Source: Anaerolineae bacterium
GTDB taxonomy: Bacteria; Chloroflexota; Anaerolineae; Aggregatilineales; UBA2796
Length of the DNA stretch: 64,000 bases
Assembly: GCA_019637615.1 (NCBI GenBank)
Contig: JAHBVJ010000018.1
Span: 110,912-174,911 of the forward strand
Direction: 5' to 3'
Part shown: one piece after another, positions 49,158-57,771 of the stretch
Layout: each line of letters begins with the position of its first letter
How positions within the stretch are numbered: position 1 is the first letter of the stretch
Translations under genes and position numbers: made by a program
Notes under the pieces: model-generated
Told to the model about the DNA's origin: nothing
The model's input: only the letters and a program-made list of their open reading frames with translations
Database searches by the model: none

Positions 49158-49574
49158 ATGACAATCTCCAAATCCGCACTAGCCGTCTTAAACAACAAAG
49201 CTGATCATTTTATTACTCCCAAGCCGCTGGAAATCGGTTCTTCGGCTTTGCTCCCCGCGCCTTATGATACGCTGCAAGTGGCGGGCATCTTCATCAAGAT
49301 GGGGCACGAACTGGCCTCGGCCTACTGCCTGCCGATGGATTGGAGCTTGCTGCGTGAGATCGGCATTTACATGGCGGATAGTGTCGTGGCGGTCTTCGCC
49401 GCGCCGTGGCCTGCCATCCTCAGCCAGCGCGATCGTGTGTTCACGATTGCCTACGCGGTCGGGCACTGCTTCAAGGAATACTACAACTTGATCCTGACCT
49501 CCAACTGCCATCTCATGCCCTACGAGATGGGCTTGCTGACCGAAAACACGCTGTACGCCAGCCTCAACTTCTAA
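49158..49574 (+). CDS. Hypothetical protein
   Basis: 138 residues from the ATG at 49158, which has GGGGGA close upstream. A longer reading from a TTG at 49047 would place the start inside the promoter, so I reject it. The sequence is soluble and mixed alpha/beta, with PYDTLQVAGIFIKMGHELA, APWPAILSQRDRVFTIAYAV, and GHCFKEYYNLILTSNCHLM. I do not recognise the family. It is preceded by an AT-rich promoter region and an XRE regulator in the opposite direction, which suggests controlled expression. Confidence 0.65.
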   Translation: MTISKSALAVLNNKADHFITPKPLEIGSSALLPAPYDTLQVAGIFIKMGHELASAYCLPMDWSLLREIGIYMADSVVAVFAAPWPAILSQRDRVFTIAYAVGHCFKEYYNLILTSNCHLMPYEMGLLTENTLYASLNF

Positions 49575-49605
49575 CTATTTCGCGTCCATCATTTGTGCGG
49601 CTTCA

Positions 49606-49634
49606 GACAGCCAAGAAAGTAGCACTTGGCTGTC
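49606..49634. terminator. Hairpin downstream of the hypothetical gene
   Basis: GACAGCCAAG (49606-49615) and CTTGGCTGTC (49625-49634) form a perfect 10-bp stem with a 9-nt loop. AAAAC follows, with no T-run. It may end the upstream transcript or protect the downstream one. Confidence 0.5.
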
Positions 49635-49654
49635 AAAACTAAAGGACTTATCTA

Positions 49655-50599
49655 ATGAAATGTCAGTTACGACCCTTCGATGCGGCGACCGATTACCCCC
49701 GTTTGTTAGACCTGATGAGCATCGTCTACGCGGATGCATCCGGCGTGGATGATCTTCGCGAGGAAGACAACAGCCGTCATCCCGCCGACATCTGGCTACG
49801 CTTGATGGCGCTTGACGAACTGGGCGCGATCAGCGGCACCAGTTCCGTCTGGCATCCGTCATGGTCGCAGACGGGGCAGTTCTGGCTACAGATCATCGTG
49901 GATCCGCACCGCCTCGGTCAGGGCATCGGGCTGATGCTCTACGAAGCCGCGCTAGATTTCGCTGACAGGCATGGGGCGCTCCTGCTTGACGCCACCATCC
50001 GCGACGACGATCCGCGCGCGCTGTGTTTCGCGGAGATGCGCGGGTTCCATATCGAGCGTCATATTTTCGAGTCCGATCTCGACGTGACCAGTTTTGATGA
50101 GACCCCCTTCATCAACGCCTTAGCCTCGCTGTTGGCGTCGGGCATCACCTTCACGTCGTACCAACAGGTGATGGATCAACCGGAGGCGGCGCTCGATCTC
50201 TACAATCTGCACCGCGAAACGATGCACGATGTCCCCGGTTGGGAATATGGCTTTCCGCCCTTCGAAGAGTACAAGAAGCAAGTCCTCAACGGCGCGTGGT
50301 TTCTGCCCGAAGGCACCTTCATCGCCCGTCACCACGACGCGTGGATTGGCTTCGTCATGTTGCAGCAAAGTCCCGATCCGAGCTACCTTATCCACACCAT
50401 GACGGGCGTGCGTCGTGACTATCGCGGACGCCGGATCGGGCTGGCGCTCAAACTGCTTGCCATCCGCTATGCACGGGCGCACCGCATCAGTACACTGCGG
50501 GCGGGTAACGATTCGCTCAACACGCCCATGATGATGATCAACCGCAAACTTGGCTATCAACCGAGCGCGGGCACGTATCATCTGCACAAAGTTCTATGA
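49655..50599 (+). CDS. Tandem GNAT acetyltransferase
   Basis: 314 residues with two GNAT folds. The first (about 1-150) has the acetyl-CoA motif DPHRLGQGIGLMLYEAAL. The second (about 160-314) has RRDYRGRRIGLALKLLAIRYARA and ends NRKLGYQPSAGTYHLHKVL. Two-domain GNAT proteins of this size include mycothiol synthase-like and antibiotic-modifying enzymes. The substrate is not clear here. It is followed 16 bp later by a cysteine-motif protein. Confidence 0.87.
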   Translation: MKCQLRPFDAATDYPRLLDLMSIVYADASGVDDLREEDNSRHPADIWLRLMALDELGAISGTSSVWHPSWSQTGQFWLQIIVDPHRLGQGIGLMLYEAALDFADRHGALLLDATIRDDDPRALCFAEMRGFHIERHIFESDLDVTSFDETPFINALASLLASGITFTSYQQVMDQPEAALDLYNLHRETMHDVPGWEYGFPPFEEYKKQVLNGAWFLPEGTFIARHHDAWIGFVMLQQSPDPSYLIHTMTGVRRDYRGRRIGLALKLLAIRYARAHRISTLRAGNDSLNTPMMMINRKLGYQPSAGTYHLHKVL

Positions 50600-50615
50600 C
50601 TGACAGTGTGTACGC

Positions 50616-51212
50616 ATGAATCCATTGGTCGCCGCCCTCTATGACAATCTCGATTTCTGTCCGCGAGGCTGCAAGGGCTGTATCGGAGCACTGCGCCAGC
50701 GCGTCCATGCCTATCAGTCATCGCCAAGCCTTGACGAATGGCAGCTTATCGCCGCTCTCGATCCGGCAGAGCTAGTCACCGCGCCGCACTGGGAGCAACG
50801 GCTGCGTCACCTGTTGTGGGGAGGCGGGGCAACGCCCGCCTGTCAATATCCACAGCTCGGTCAGATCATCGCGCAGTGGCAAGCGACCAGCCAGCAGCTC
50901 GATGCGCAACTTGCGCCGGATCGTGCTCGTATAATGTTTTTAGATTTCTTAGTGTGGGATATGTGTCACAAAATGAAAGATATTTGCGCCATCGACAACG
51001 CATCGTATTCCGGTGTGATCGACTACTGCACAGAGACTGCATTCCGCACGGCACACGACTTATTCGGTCAGCCGGAATTCGACTCGCTCGTAGAATCGCT
51101 CGTCATTGTGCGCGATACCGATAACATCGCGCATCCCGATCTAGACAATCTACTGTCCTTGCCTTGGCCCGCCGATAGCCGCACATCGCGCGTCATCCAC
51201 GCCGCGCCGTGA
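50616..51212 (+). CDS. Hypothetical protein with CPxGCxxC motif
   Basis: 198 residues. A cysteine motif near the N-terminus, FCPRGCKGCIGALRQRVHAY, could bind zinc or an iron-sulphur cluster. Two more cysteines are in DMCHKMKDICAID. The rest looks all-helical, with a conserved-looking FLDFLVWDMC segment. There is no membrane helix or signal peptide. I do not recognise the family. The 16-bp gap suggests co-transcription with the GNAT gene. Confidence 0.65.
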   Translation: MNPLVAALYDNLDFCPRGCKGCIGALRQRVHAYQSSPSLDEWQLIAALDPAELVTAPHWEQRLRHLLWGGGATPACQYPQLGQIIAQWQATSQQLDAQLAPDRARIMFLDFLVWDMCHKMKDICAIDNASYSGVIDYCTETAFRTAHDLFGQPEFDSLVESLVIVRDTDNIAHPDLDNLLSLPWPADSRTSRVIHAAP

Positions 51213-51250
51213 ACGCAATGGCACACGGTCGCCAACCTGTCTTCGTCTTT

Positions 51251-51283
51251 ACTTAGCACTGAACACCCGGCACTGAGCACTTT
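51251..51283. repeat. Short AGCACT-type intergenic repeat
   Basis: ACTTAGCACT, CCGGCACT and GAGCACT lie in tandem between two convergent genes, just before the kinase stop codon. It belongs to the same loose family as 5152-5184, 38308-38332 and 57711-57745. Confidence 0.55.
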
Positions 51284-51286
51284 CTT

Positions 51287-54200
51287 CTACCGTGTCTCAG
51301 TCGAGGCGTCTCGCAGCTCCATATTGGCGAAATTGGCGATTGTATTCGGCTCTACGCCTAACGCGATGGTGCCGCTCAACACGGGTACGCCTGATACCGC
51401 CGTGATATAGCGCCCGTTGCCGAAGAACGCCACCTTATCCTCAAAAGCGACCACCAGCAGTTGTGCCCATTCGCCGGTACCGGTGGTAGGTGGCGGCAGC
51501 GGCGCTTCGAAGTACAGCGCGGCCTGATTCACCGTCTTCAAGCGTCCGCGTACCAGATAGGTGCTATCAGCCTGTTTAGTGATCTCGTAGCGGATGCCAT
51601 CCACATCGGTGCCGCCCGTCGAAATCGTCGTGCGTACCCCGATCCATGCCGCGTTGCCCGCGTCCGGCAGCCGGACATCGACCTTTAGATAAATGTCGCT
51701 GCTATCGTAGAAATCGGGGCGAATGCCATTGCCGAATAGTCGGAACGTCGGCTTATCCGCGAACATCCGCCATGACGCATCCGGCGCGTACACCATTTCT
51801 AGGTACGAAGGATGCTCTTTGTCGTTACGGTCACGGTTGCGCGTGAACTTGCCCGCCGCTTTCCGCCCGTCGATCCACCACTGCTCGGTACGGATTTCTT
51901 CGCCGGGGTTGAATTCATCGTTCCAATAATCGAGCAAGTAATTCTTGGGCGATGCCTCGATCTTGCGCACGCGCTCAAATGCCCACGCGCCGTCTTCGGT
52001 CGGACTTTTCACCTGTTCTGCGTACAGACAATCATCGATGAAGAATTTGCCGCTCGACAGCGCCGAAAACTTCACGCCGCCCGCTGGTGGCGCGTTGGCG
52101 ATCACGTCTGCAAACGGCTTTTCGACGCCTTCGTCATACACGCGAATCTCATTACCGAGCATCTCGACGGTGAATACGAAGAATCGTCCCGGCGAGAAAT
52201 AATTCACGTATTTGCGCACCAACGTCTTGTTGCCAGCCGCATCCGCCGTCGAGAGCGTCAACTGCCCGACCGCGAACTCGAAAACGTACGCGCCCTGCGT
52301 GCTGTTGCGCAGCCGGATTTCAAACGGAGCATTGATCTGCGCGTTGATCCGGCACGAGAACAGCATATCGGCAGGCCAAGTATCAAGTTTCGGTGCCACC
52401 TCGCCCGCTTCTATCGAGATGTAGGAATTGCTCGTGCTATCGGTCGCCAGATTGATGCCTTCGGATTGCGAACGCTCATAGTCGTTCGGGAAGTCGCTAG
52501 TCTGGAAGTGGGTGCTCACCGAAAGCGGGCGCTGAATCTTCATATCATCGAAACGCAGCCGTTTGGTCGCCGCCAACGATTGCAAAATGATCTGACCACT
52601 CGGCAGCACTTGCTCGGTATCTTCATATTGCATCCGCAGTTGGCGGTCAACGTATACAAACACACGGCTGGCGTCTGCCCAGATCATCACCTGATAATAC
52701 GGCCCAACACTGATCGGCAGTCCGCCGGCGCGCTGCACCTGACGGGCATTGGTGCGTGCCAACGCCCCCGACGCGCCTCGGTACAGGATCAACGTGCCTG
52801 AACTCATTTGCAGGACGTAATAGCCTTTGTCCGAATAACGGAAGATGACACGCGAGATCGCGCCGTTATCCACCAGACTCAACTTGTAGTTGATGACCAG
52901 ATTCGGATTCTCGGAAATCGCCCACTCTGGTGAGGCCTTCCCCATCACAATGGCGAGGTCTTTTTCGCCGCCTGTGCTGGTCAGCGTCGTGTTGCCGCTG
53001 TCCGTGCGCAGCGACCACGCATCGAGGCTGTAATCCCACTGGTCGAGCGAATCTGCCGTTTCCATATCGTTAAGGTACGGCAGCGCACCCGGCACACTCG
53101 CGGGTGGTTGGTTTGGATCCGTCGTGGGCACCGATGCCACTTCAGTGGGCGGCAGCGGTGTGAAGGTGGGCGGGATCGGCGCTGGTGTGTCGGTTGGCAG
53201 CGGTGTGTCGGTCGGTGGCAGCGTAGGCGTTGGGGTCGGCGTCGGTGGCACAAACGTGAATGGATAGGTTGTGCTCGTCAACTGCTGCAAATTCTCGTTG
53301 AAGCCACGCAATGTGACGCGATACTCGCCCCCCGGCAGCCTGCCCGCATCCACAGAAACTTTGTCATACGGCGGAGCGACGAACGCGGCCTCCGTGACGA
53401 TAGCGCCGCTGGCGTTGATGAACTCGACTCGATACCGCACGATCAATTCCTCGGTCTGAGTCTGGATCGAGATCACGAATTGATTCGTCTCCGGCACATA
53501 CTGAACGTTGGTGATCGTCAGCGCGACGGGCAGTGTCGGCGTGTACGAAGGTGTCAGCGTGAACGTTGCCGATGGGGTGAACGTCAGCGTATTTGTCGGT
53601 GTGAAGGTCGGTGTATCTGATGGGGTGAACGTGGCTGTCGGCGTAAAGGTCTCGGTGAATGTCGCACTTGGCGTTGGTGTCTGCACAATCGTGATCGACG
53701 CATTGCGCGATTGAATCGGCAGCCCGACGATGGGGATCGCGATCACGCGCACAATGTATTGACCACCCGGCAAATCATCAATCGGGATCGTAATTGCGCC
53801 TTCCACGGGCGCTTCTACCGTCAACGAGCGCACCTCTAACCCGTTCGCGTTCAACACGTCAATGCGGTACTGCTTGATCTGCGCCGGACGGTTGACATTC
53901 AGGGTAATCACCAATTGCTTCGTCGCGCCGTCTTGGCTCAAGTCACCGATCTGTGCATCCAGCGGCGGCAGTGTTGGCGTCAACGTATCTGTTGGTTCTG
54001 GCGTATCCGTCGGTTCTGGTGTTGGCGAGATCGTGTTTGTTGCCGTCGGCAACGGCGTCTCGGTAGGGACAACCTGAGCTACCTTTGTTGTGTCATCGGT
54101 AGGTGCGTTTGTCCGCGTCGGATTGCTCGTACTTGTCTCGGATGGCACGACCGTCGGGGTAGTGGAACTGACGCCAGCAATCTCAGTAACCGACGTGCTT

Positions 54201-55411
54201 TCCAGCGCTTGAGCCGTATTCGTTTGCAGTTGCGCCAGAATCCCGCTTAAGGCCGTTGCGCTGGCAGTGGCATTTTCGTTGGCCTTGTTCAAGCCATTGA
54301 ACACGAACGCGCTGATCCCGATCAGGGCAACAGCCGCTACTGCCACAATCCCGATCAGCAGCCCGCGATTCGAGCGCGTACCACTCGGCATCGCCCCGGT
54401 GACAGTGCCCTCAAAGTTAGGCGCGGGTCGTGTCGCTGTCCCTTTCGGATCGGTACTGCGTGGTTTGGGCGTCGGCGTACCTGTGCCCGGTTTCGGGATC
54501 GCGACCTGACCACTTTTGCGCTCAGATTCGCGTTGTGCGATGACGGCGGCGGCGATGGATTGCAGAGTCGCCGGATTCGCGTTTGCTGCGGCGCTGGCAC
54601 CCAGCAACTGTGTCAATGCCCGCGCAAATTCCATCGAAGAGGCATAACGATCACTGGCTTGTTTAGCGAGCGCCTTGGCAAATAGCGCGTCGATCTCGGT
54701 GGGCAATTCGCTGTTGAGGGTGGTGGCGTTCGGCACAGGTTCGCTGATGTGCTTGAGGATCACTGCCATCGGCGTTTCGGCACTGAATGGCACGCGTCCG
54801 GTCAGCATTTCGTAGGCCATCACGCCCAACGAGTAAATATCGGCACGTCCGTCAATCGGCATCCCCATGCCCTGCTCAGGCGACATGTACCCCGGTGTCC
54901 CGACTGCCACGCCTGTGCCAGTCAGGTTGCTGTCGGTGCTCTCGACCATCCGCGCGATGCCAAAATCGGTCAAGAACGCGTTGCCCTCAGCGTCGATCAG
55001 AATATTCGAGGGCTTGATGTCGCGATGTACCACACCCTGACGATGCGCGTAATCCAGCGCCGACGCGATCTGATTGATCAGATACACGACTTCCGACAAC
55101 GGCAGTTGCCCGCGCTGCATCACGTCCTTGAGCGTGCCCGTCGGCAAATACCGCATCACGATATAGGGCGGTTCGTGCGTACCGTCATAATCGTACACGG
55201 GCAAAATATGCGGATGCTCCAGCTTGGAAATCAGGCGTGCTTCGCGGATGAAGCGCTCGACGGTTCGCGGATCGGTAGCGATCGATCGATGAATGATTTT
55301 GATGGCAACATTGCGGTCGGTGTTGCGTTGGACGGCGCGGTACACCGTAGCCATCCCTCCGCGTCCAATTTCTTCAACAATCTGGTAGGAACCAATCCAT
55401 GTGCCGATCAT
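51287..55411 (-). CDS. Transmembrane Ser/Thr protein kinase with large extracellular region
   Basis: 1,374 residues. The kinase domain (about 8-270) is complete: GRGGMATVYRA, VAIKII, HRDIKPSNIL, TDFGIARM, GTPGYMSPEQ and ADIYSLGVMAYEMLTG. One transmembrane helix (about 352-374, LLIGIVAVAAVALIGISAFVF) follows a Pro/Lys-rich linker. Outside the membrane are Thr/Pro-rich stalks and Ig-like repeats. One stalk, near residues 577-628, consists of repeated TFTPS/TFTPT units. The last 600 residues contain about three jelly-roll (LamG/concanavalin-like) domains, e.g. GALPYLNDMETADSLDQW and YVLQMSSGTLILYRG. It is a PknB-like receptor kinase that probably senses envelope or extracellular glycans. Confidence 0.93.
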   Translation of the reverse strand: MIGTWIGSYQIVEEIGRGGMATVYRAVQRNTDRNVAIKIIHRSIATDPRTVERFIREARLISKLEHPHILPVYDYDGTHEPPYIVMRYLPTGTLKDVMQRGQLPLSEVVYLINQIASALDYAHRQGVVHRDIKPSNILIDAEGNAFLTDFGIARMVESTDSNLTGTGVAVGTPGYMSPEQGMGMPIDGRADIYSLGVMAYEMLTGRVPFSAETPMAVILKHISEPVPNATTLNSELPTEIDALFAKALAKQASDRYASSMEFARALTQLLGASAAANANPATLQSIAAAVIAQRESERKSGQVAIPKPGTGTPTPKPRSTDPKGTATRPAPNFEGTVTGAMPSGTRSNRGLLIGIVAVAAVALIGISAFVFNGLNKANENATASATALSGILAQLQTNTAQALESTSVTEIAGVSSTTPTVVPSETSTSNPTRTNAPTDDTTKVAQVVPTETPLPTATNTISPTPEPTDTPEPTDTLTPTLPPLDAQIGDLSQDGATKQLVITLNVNRPAQIKQYRIDVLNANGLEVRSLTVEAPVEGAITIPIDDLPGGQYIVRVIAIPIVGLPIQSRNASITIVQTPTPSATFTETFTPTATFTPSDTPTFTPTNTLTFTPSATFTLTPSYTPTLPVALTITNVQYVPETNQFVISIQTQTEELIVRYRVEFINASGAIVTEAAFVAPPYDKVSVDAGRLPGGEYRVTLRGFNENLQQLTSTTYPFTFVPPTPTPTPTLPPTDTPLPTDTPAPIPPTFTPLPPTEVASVPTTDPNQPPASVPGALPYLNDMETADSLDQWDYSLDAWSLRTDSGNTTLTSTGGEKDLAIVMGKASPEWAISENPNLVINYKLSLVDNGAISRVIFRYSDKGYYVLQMSSGTLILYRGASGALARTNARQVQRAGGLPISVGPYYQVMIWADASRVFVYVDRQLRMQYEDTEQVLPSGQIILQSLAATKRLRFDDMKIQRPLSVSTHFQTSDFPNDYERSQSEGINLATDSTSNSYISIEAGEVAPKLDTWPADMLFSCRINAQINAPFEIRLRNSTQGAYVFEFAVGQLTLSTADAAGNKTLVRKYVNYFSPGRFFVFTVEMLGNEIRVYDEGVEKPFADVIANAPPAGGVKFSALSSGKFFIDDCLYAEQVKSPTEDGAWAFERVRKIEASPKNYLLDYWNDEFNPGEEIRTEQWWIDGRKAAGKFTRNRDRNDKEHPSYLEMVYAPDASWRMFADKPTFRLFGNGIRPDFYDSSDIYLKVDVRLPDAGNAAWIGVRTTISTGGTDVDGIRYEITKQADSTYLVRGRLKTVNQAALYFEAPLPPPTTGTGEWAQLLVVAFEDKVAFFGNGRYITAVSGVPVLSGTIALGVEPNTIANFANMELRDASTETR

Positions 55412-55750
55412 GAAAGCTCGCTCAATGCTGCGAATGCTGGTAGCAATATCGTGTAGATGTTTTTGCCCTTGCGGACTGAGAACATCAGCATTCTAGCACG
55501 GAAACTTCTTAGCGTCGATCAAATGGACATCTCAATCCGCCGACCTTCACGCGTGCAAAGTTAAAGGATGATTCGAATGTGGTTTGAATAAATTACATTG
55601 CCTATTATCCAGCCAGTGATACGTCCTTAAAATTAACGACAGCTGTTCGTACCTGTCGAGGTGCATAATTCACCGAACTTGCACGTAACCCCGAAAACCC
55701 CCAAGCTTCAACGCCTGATCTAGAGCGCTATCTTCATAAACGTGCAACGG
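55412..55750. other. Intergenic region upstream of the receptor kinase
   Basis: This 339-bp gap shows no convincing gene. A minus-strand TAGAAT (55490-55495) could be the -10 of the kinase promoter, but no -35 at normal spacing is seen. The xisI stop codon lies at its right end. Confidence 0.4.
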
Positions 55751-56056
55751 TTAAGCCGCAGGGATATGTTCGCCTTCGTAGACGAGGACGATTTGCTCAC
55801 GTGGAACACCAGCTTGGAGCAGTGCTTCGACTAACGGCTTGTTAGTTTTGTCCGACTCAATGAGGACAAGGTTATCGATAACACGCGCCATCACAACCAC
55901 CGACGTTTTCTGGGGATCTTTCGTCGGCACACTCAATACAGCAAAGACATGCTGCTCGGCATTTTCGACAAAGAATGCGGTTGCGTTGGGTGAGGAACGT
56001 ACATAGTCAGCCACTTCGTGCTGTACGGTCATCAAGAGATTATCTACTTTATCCAT
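55751..56056 (-). CDS. xisI: XisI-family protein
   Basis: 101 residues. The start MDKVDNLLMTVQHEVADYV and the end VDNLVLIESDKTNKPLVEALLQAGVPREQIVLVY match the XisI family. XisI is named after the fdxN-element excision control factor of heterocyst-forming cyanobacteria, but most copies lie outside excision elements. It overlaps the xisH stop by 13 bp. No site-specific recombinase is nearby, so DNA excision is unlikely to be the role here. Confidence 0.85.
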   Translation of the reverse strand: MDKVDNLLMTVQHEVADYVRSSPNATAFFVENAEQHVFAVLSVPTKDPQKTSVVVMARVIDNLVLIESDKTNKPLVEALLQAGVPREQIVLVYEGEHIPAA

Positions 56057-56466
56057 TGCACAATGGTCTCCGTCTCCAGATCCACCACAATCATCATTAT
56101 ACCGCTATCGTGCAAGGCTTTTCGGAATACCGTGTTGAAGGTGGCTTCATAAATTGGTTGCGGCACAGCCAGAAAGAGCGGCACGGCGATAGCCTGCTTC
56201 TCCAACAAGGCACGATAAATCAAGTATTGACCGAGCGCGATGTAGATTTCCTGCGTGACATTCTTTCGTGGGAAGCATTTGACCTCAACGTAGATAGTTC
56301 TCGTTTCCAAAGGCGAACCGTTTGGGTCGCGAAACGCCTCAATGTCGATATACACAAAGATCTCTGTCTCAGCATCGCCAATATATTTCGGTTTGTCTGC
56401 GATTGTCCAACCATCGCGGCGAAGAGCGCGAGAAATCTGGTGATGACAGCTATCGAGTACAGGCAA
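56044..56466 (-). CDS. xisH: XisH-family protein (PD-(D/E)XK nuclease-like fold)
   Basis: 140 residues. It has a helical start with LRRDGWTIADKP and an acidic strand DIEAF. IYVEVKCF supplies Glu 61 and Lys 63 of an E-x-K active-site pattern, and ALGQYLIYRALLEKQAIAVPLFLAVPQPIY is the XisH hallmark. The D...E-x-K pattern points to a PD-(D/E)XK nuclease fold. It is always found paired with XisI; here the genes overlap. The pair resembles a toxin-antitoxin or regulator module more than an excision system. Confidence 0.87.
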   Translation of the reverse strand: MPVLDSCHHQISRALRRDGWTIADKPKYIGDAETEIFVYIDIEAFRDPNGSPLETRTIYVEVKCFPRKNVTQEIYIALGQYLIYRALLEKQAIAVPLFLAVPQPIYEATFNTVFRKALHDSGIMMIVVDLETETIVQWIK

Positions 56467-56618
56467 AGTAACCTCGCTCGTTGTCGTAAATCAGGATATA
56501 AAGTCTAGCTCGTCCAAGTCGAGTCCGCGTGGCGAGAGGATGATTTCTCGTTGAAACACCCTGCGTTAGCCGCTATAGTCTAGCATTCTCCACATCCACA
56601 CATTCAGCGAGGAAAATC

Positions 56619-57572
56619 ATGCAGCAGCGACGGCTAGGCAGCAGCAACATTCAGGTCAGTGCGATAGGCTTGGGCTGTATGGGCATGAGTTGGGCGTACG
56701 GCACGCCCGCCGACGAAACAGAAGCCATTAGCGTCATCCACCGCGCCATCGAGCTAGGGGTGACGCTCTTTGACACCGCCGATGTCTACGGGCCGTTCAC
56801 CAATGAAACACTGGTCGGCAAAGCGCTCCTCGGCAAGCGCGATCAGGTCACGCTGGCGACCAAATGTGGCCTGATTGTCAGCAATTTCGAGCCAATCGAA
56901 TATCGTCGCGATGGTTCGCCCGCCTACATTACCGCCGCTTGCGAGGCATCGCTCAAGCGTCTGAACGTGGACGTGATCGATCTCTACTACCTGCACCGCC
57001 CCGATCCCAACGTCCCGATTGAGGACAGCATGGGCGCGATGCTCAAACTGCTGCAAGCGGGCAAAATCCGCGCCATCGGCCTCTCCGAATGTGATCTGCC
57101 GACGCTCGAACGTGCCATAGCCATCGCCCCGATCAGCGCCCTGCAATCGGAACTCTCGCTCTGGACGCGCGACGCCATGCCGGAAATTTTGCCGTGGTGC
57201 AGCCAGCACGATGTGGCTTTTTTGCCGTTTGCGCCGCTCGGTCGTGGCTTCCTGACGGGCAAGATCACTTCCAACGATGGCATCAACGCCACCGATTTCC
57301 GTTACAACAATCCGCGTTTTCAGGCCGATTCCATCGCCGCCAATCAGCGCTTGGTCGATCACATCAGCGCCATCGCCGCGCGTCTAGGCGCGACCAACGC
57401 TCAGATCGCGCTGGCTTGGGTGCTGGCGCAGGGCGATCAGGTGATCCCCATCCCCGGCACCAAACGGCTCCAATATCTTGAGGAAAATGTCGCTGCTTCG
57501 GCTATCCAGCTTACGCCCGCCGACTTGGAATCCCTTAACGAACTGCCCACCGCGTCCGGCACACGCTACTAG
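56619..57572 (+). CDS. Aldo/keto reductase
   Basis: NAD(P)H-dependent reductase of 317 residues with a TIM-barrel pattern. The catalytic tetrad is visible: Asp 52 and Tyr 57 in LFDTADVYG, Lys in LATKCG, His in YYLHRPDP. The cofactor site is IPIPGTKRLQYLEENVAA. It resembles the YajO/pyridoxal-reductase-like and general-stress AKR group (LGCMGMSWAYG). The substrate is not known. It is monocistronic; the gap from xisH is 152 bp. Confidence 0.92.
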   Translation: MQQRRLGSSNIQVSAIGLGCMGMSWAYGTPADETEAISVIHRAIELGVTLFDTADVYGPFTNETLVGKALLGKRDQVTLATKCGLIVSNFEPIEYRRDGSPAYITAACEASLKRLNVDVIDLYYLHRPDPNVPIEDSMGAMLKLLQAGKIRAIGLSECDLPTLERAIAIAPISALQSELSLWTRDAMPEILPWCSQHDVAFLPFAPLGRGFLTGKITSNDGINATDFRYNNPRFQADSIAANQRLVDHISAIAARLGATNAQIALAWVLAQGDQVIPIPGTKRLQYLEENVAASAIQLTPADLESLNELPTASGTRY

Positions 57573-57710
57573 GAGAATCGGACGTTTAGTCGTATGTGAA
57601 ATGGATAAATGTCACCTTATGGGACTATGAAAGGCGCTATACTGAGGTATGACAATCTAGGTGCGTCATGAGTACGCGCACCACGATTTACCCTATGAGG
57701 AATCGCATGG

Positions 57711-57745
57711 ACTTAGCACTAAGGACTATGCACTTAGCACTATTC
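57711..57745. repeat. Short AGCACT-type intergenic repeat upstream of VKOR gene
   Basis: ACTTAGCACT occurs twice (57711-57720 and, extended by a C at its 5' side, 57731-57740) around AAGGACTATG. It is the cleanest copy of the repeat family found at 5152, 38308 and 51251. Confidence 0.6.
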
Positions 57746-57771
57746 TAAATGGAGACCGAAGTATAACGATT

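Noticed and set aside
55751..56466. XisHI as evidence for an excisable DNA element here
   Set aside because: There is no recombinase gene and no flanking direct repeats or interrupted gene are visible.
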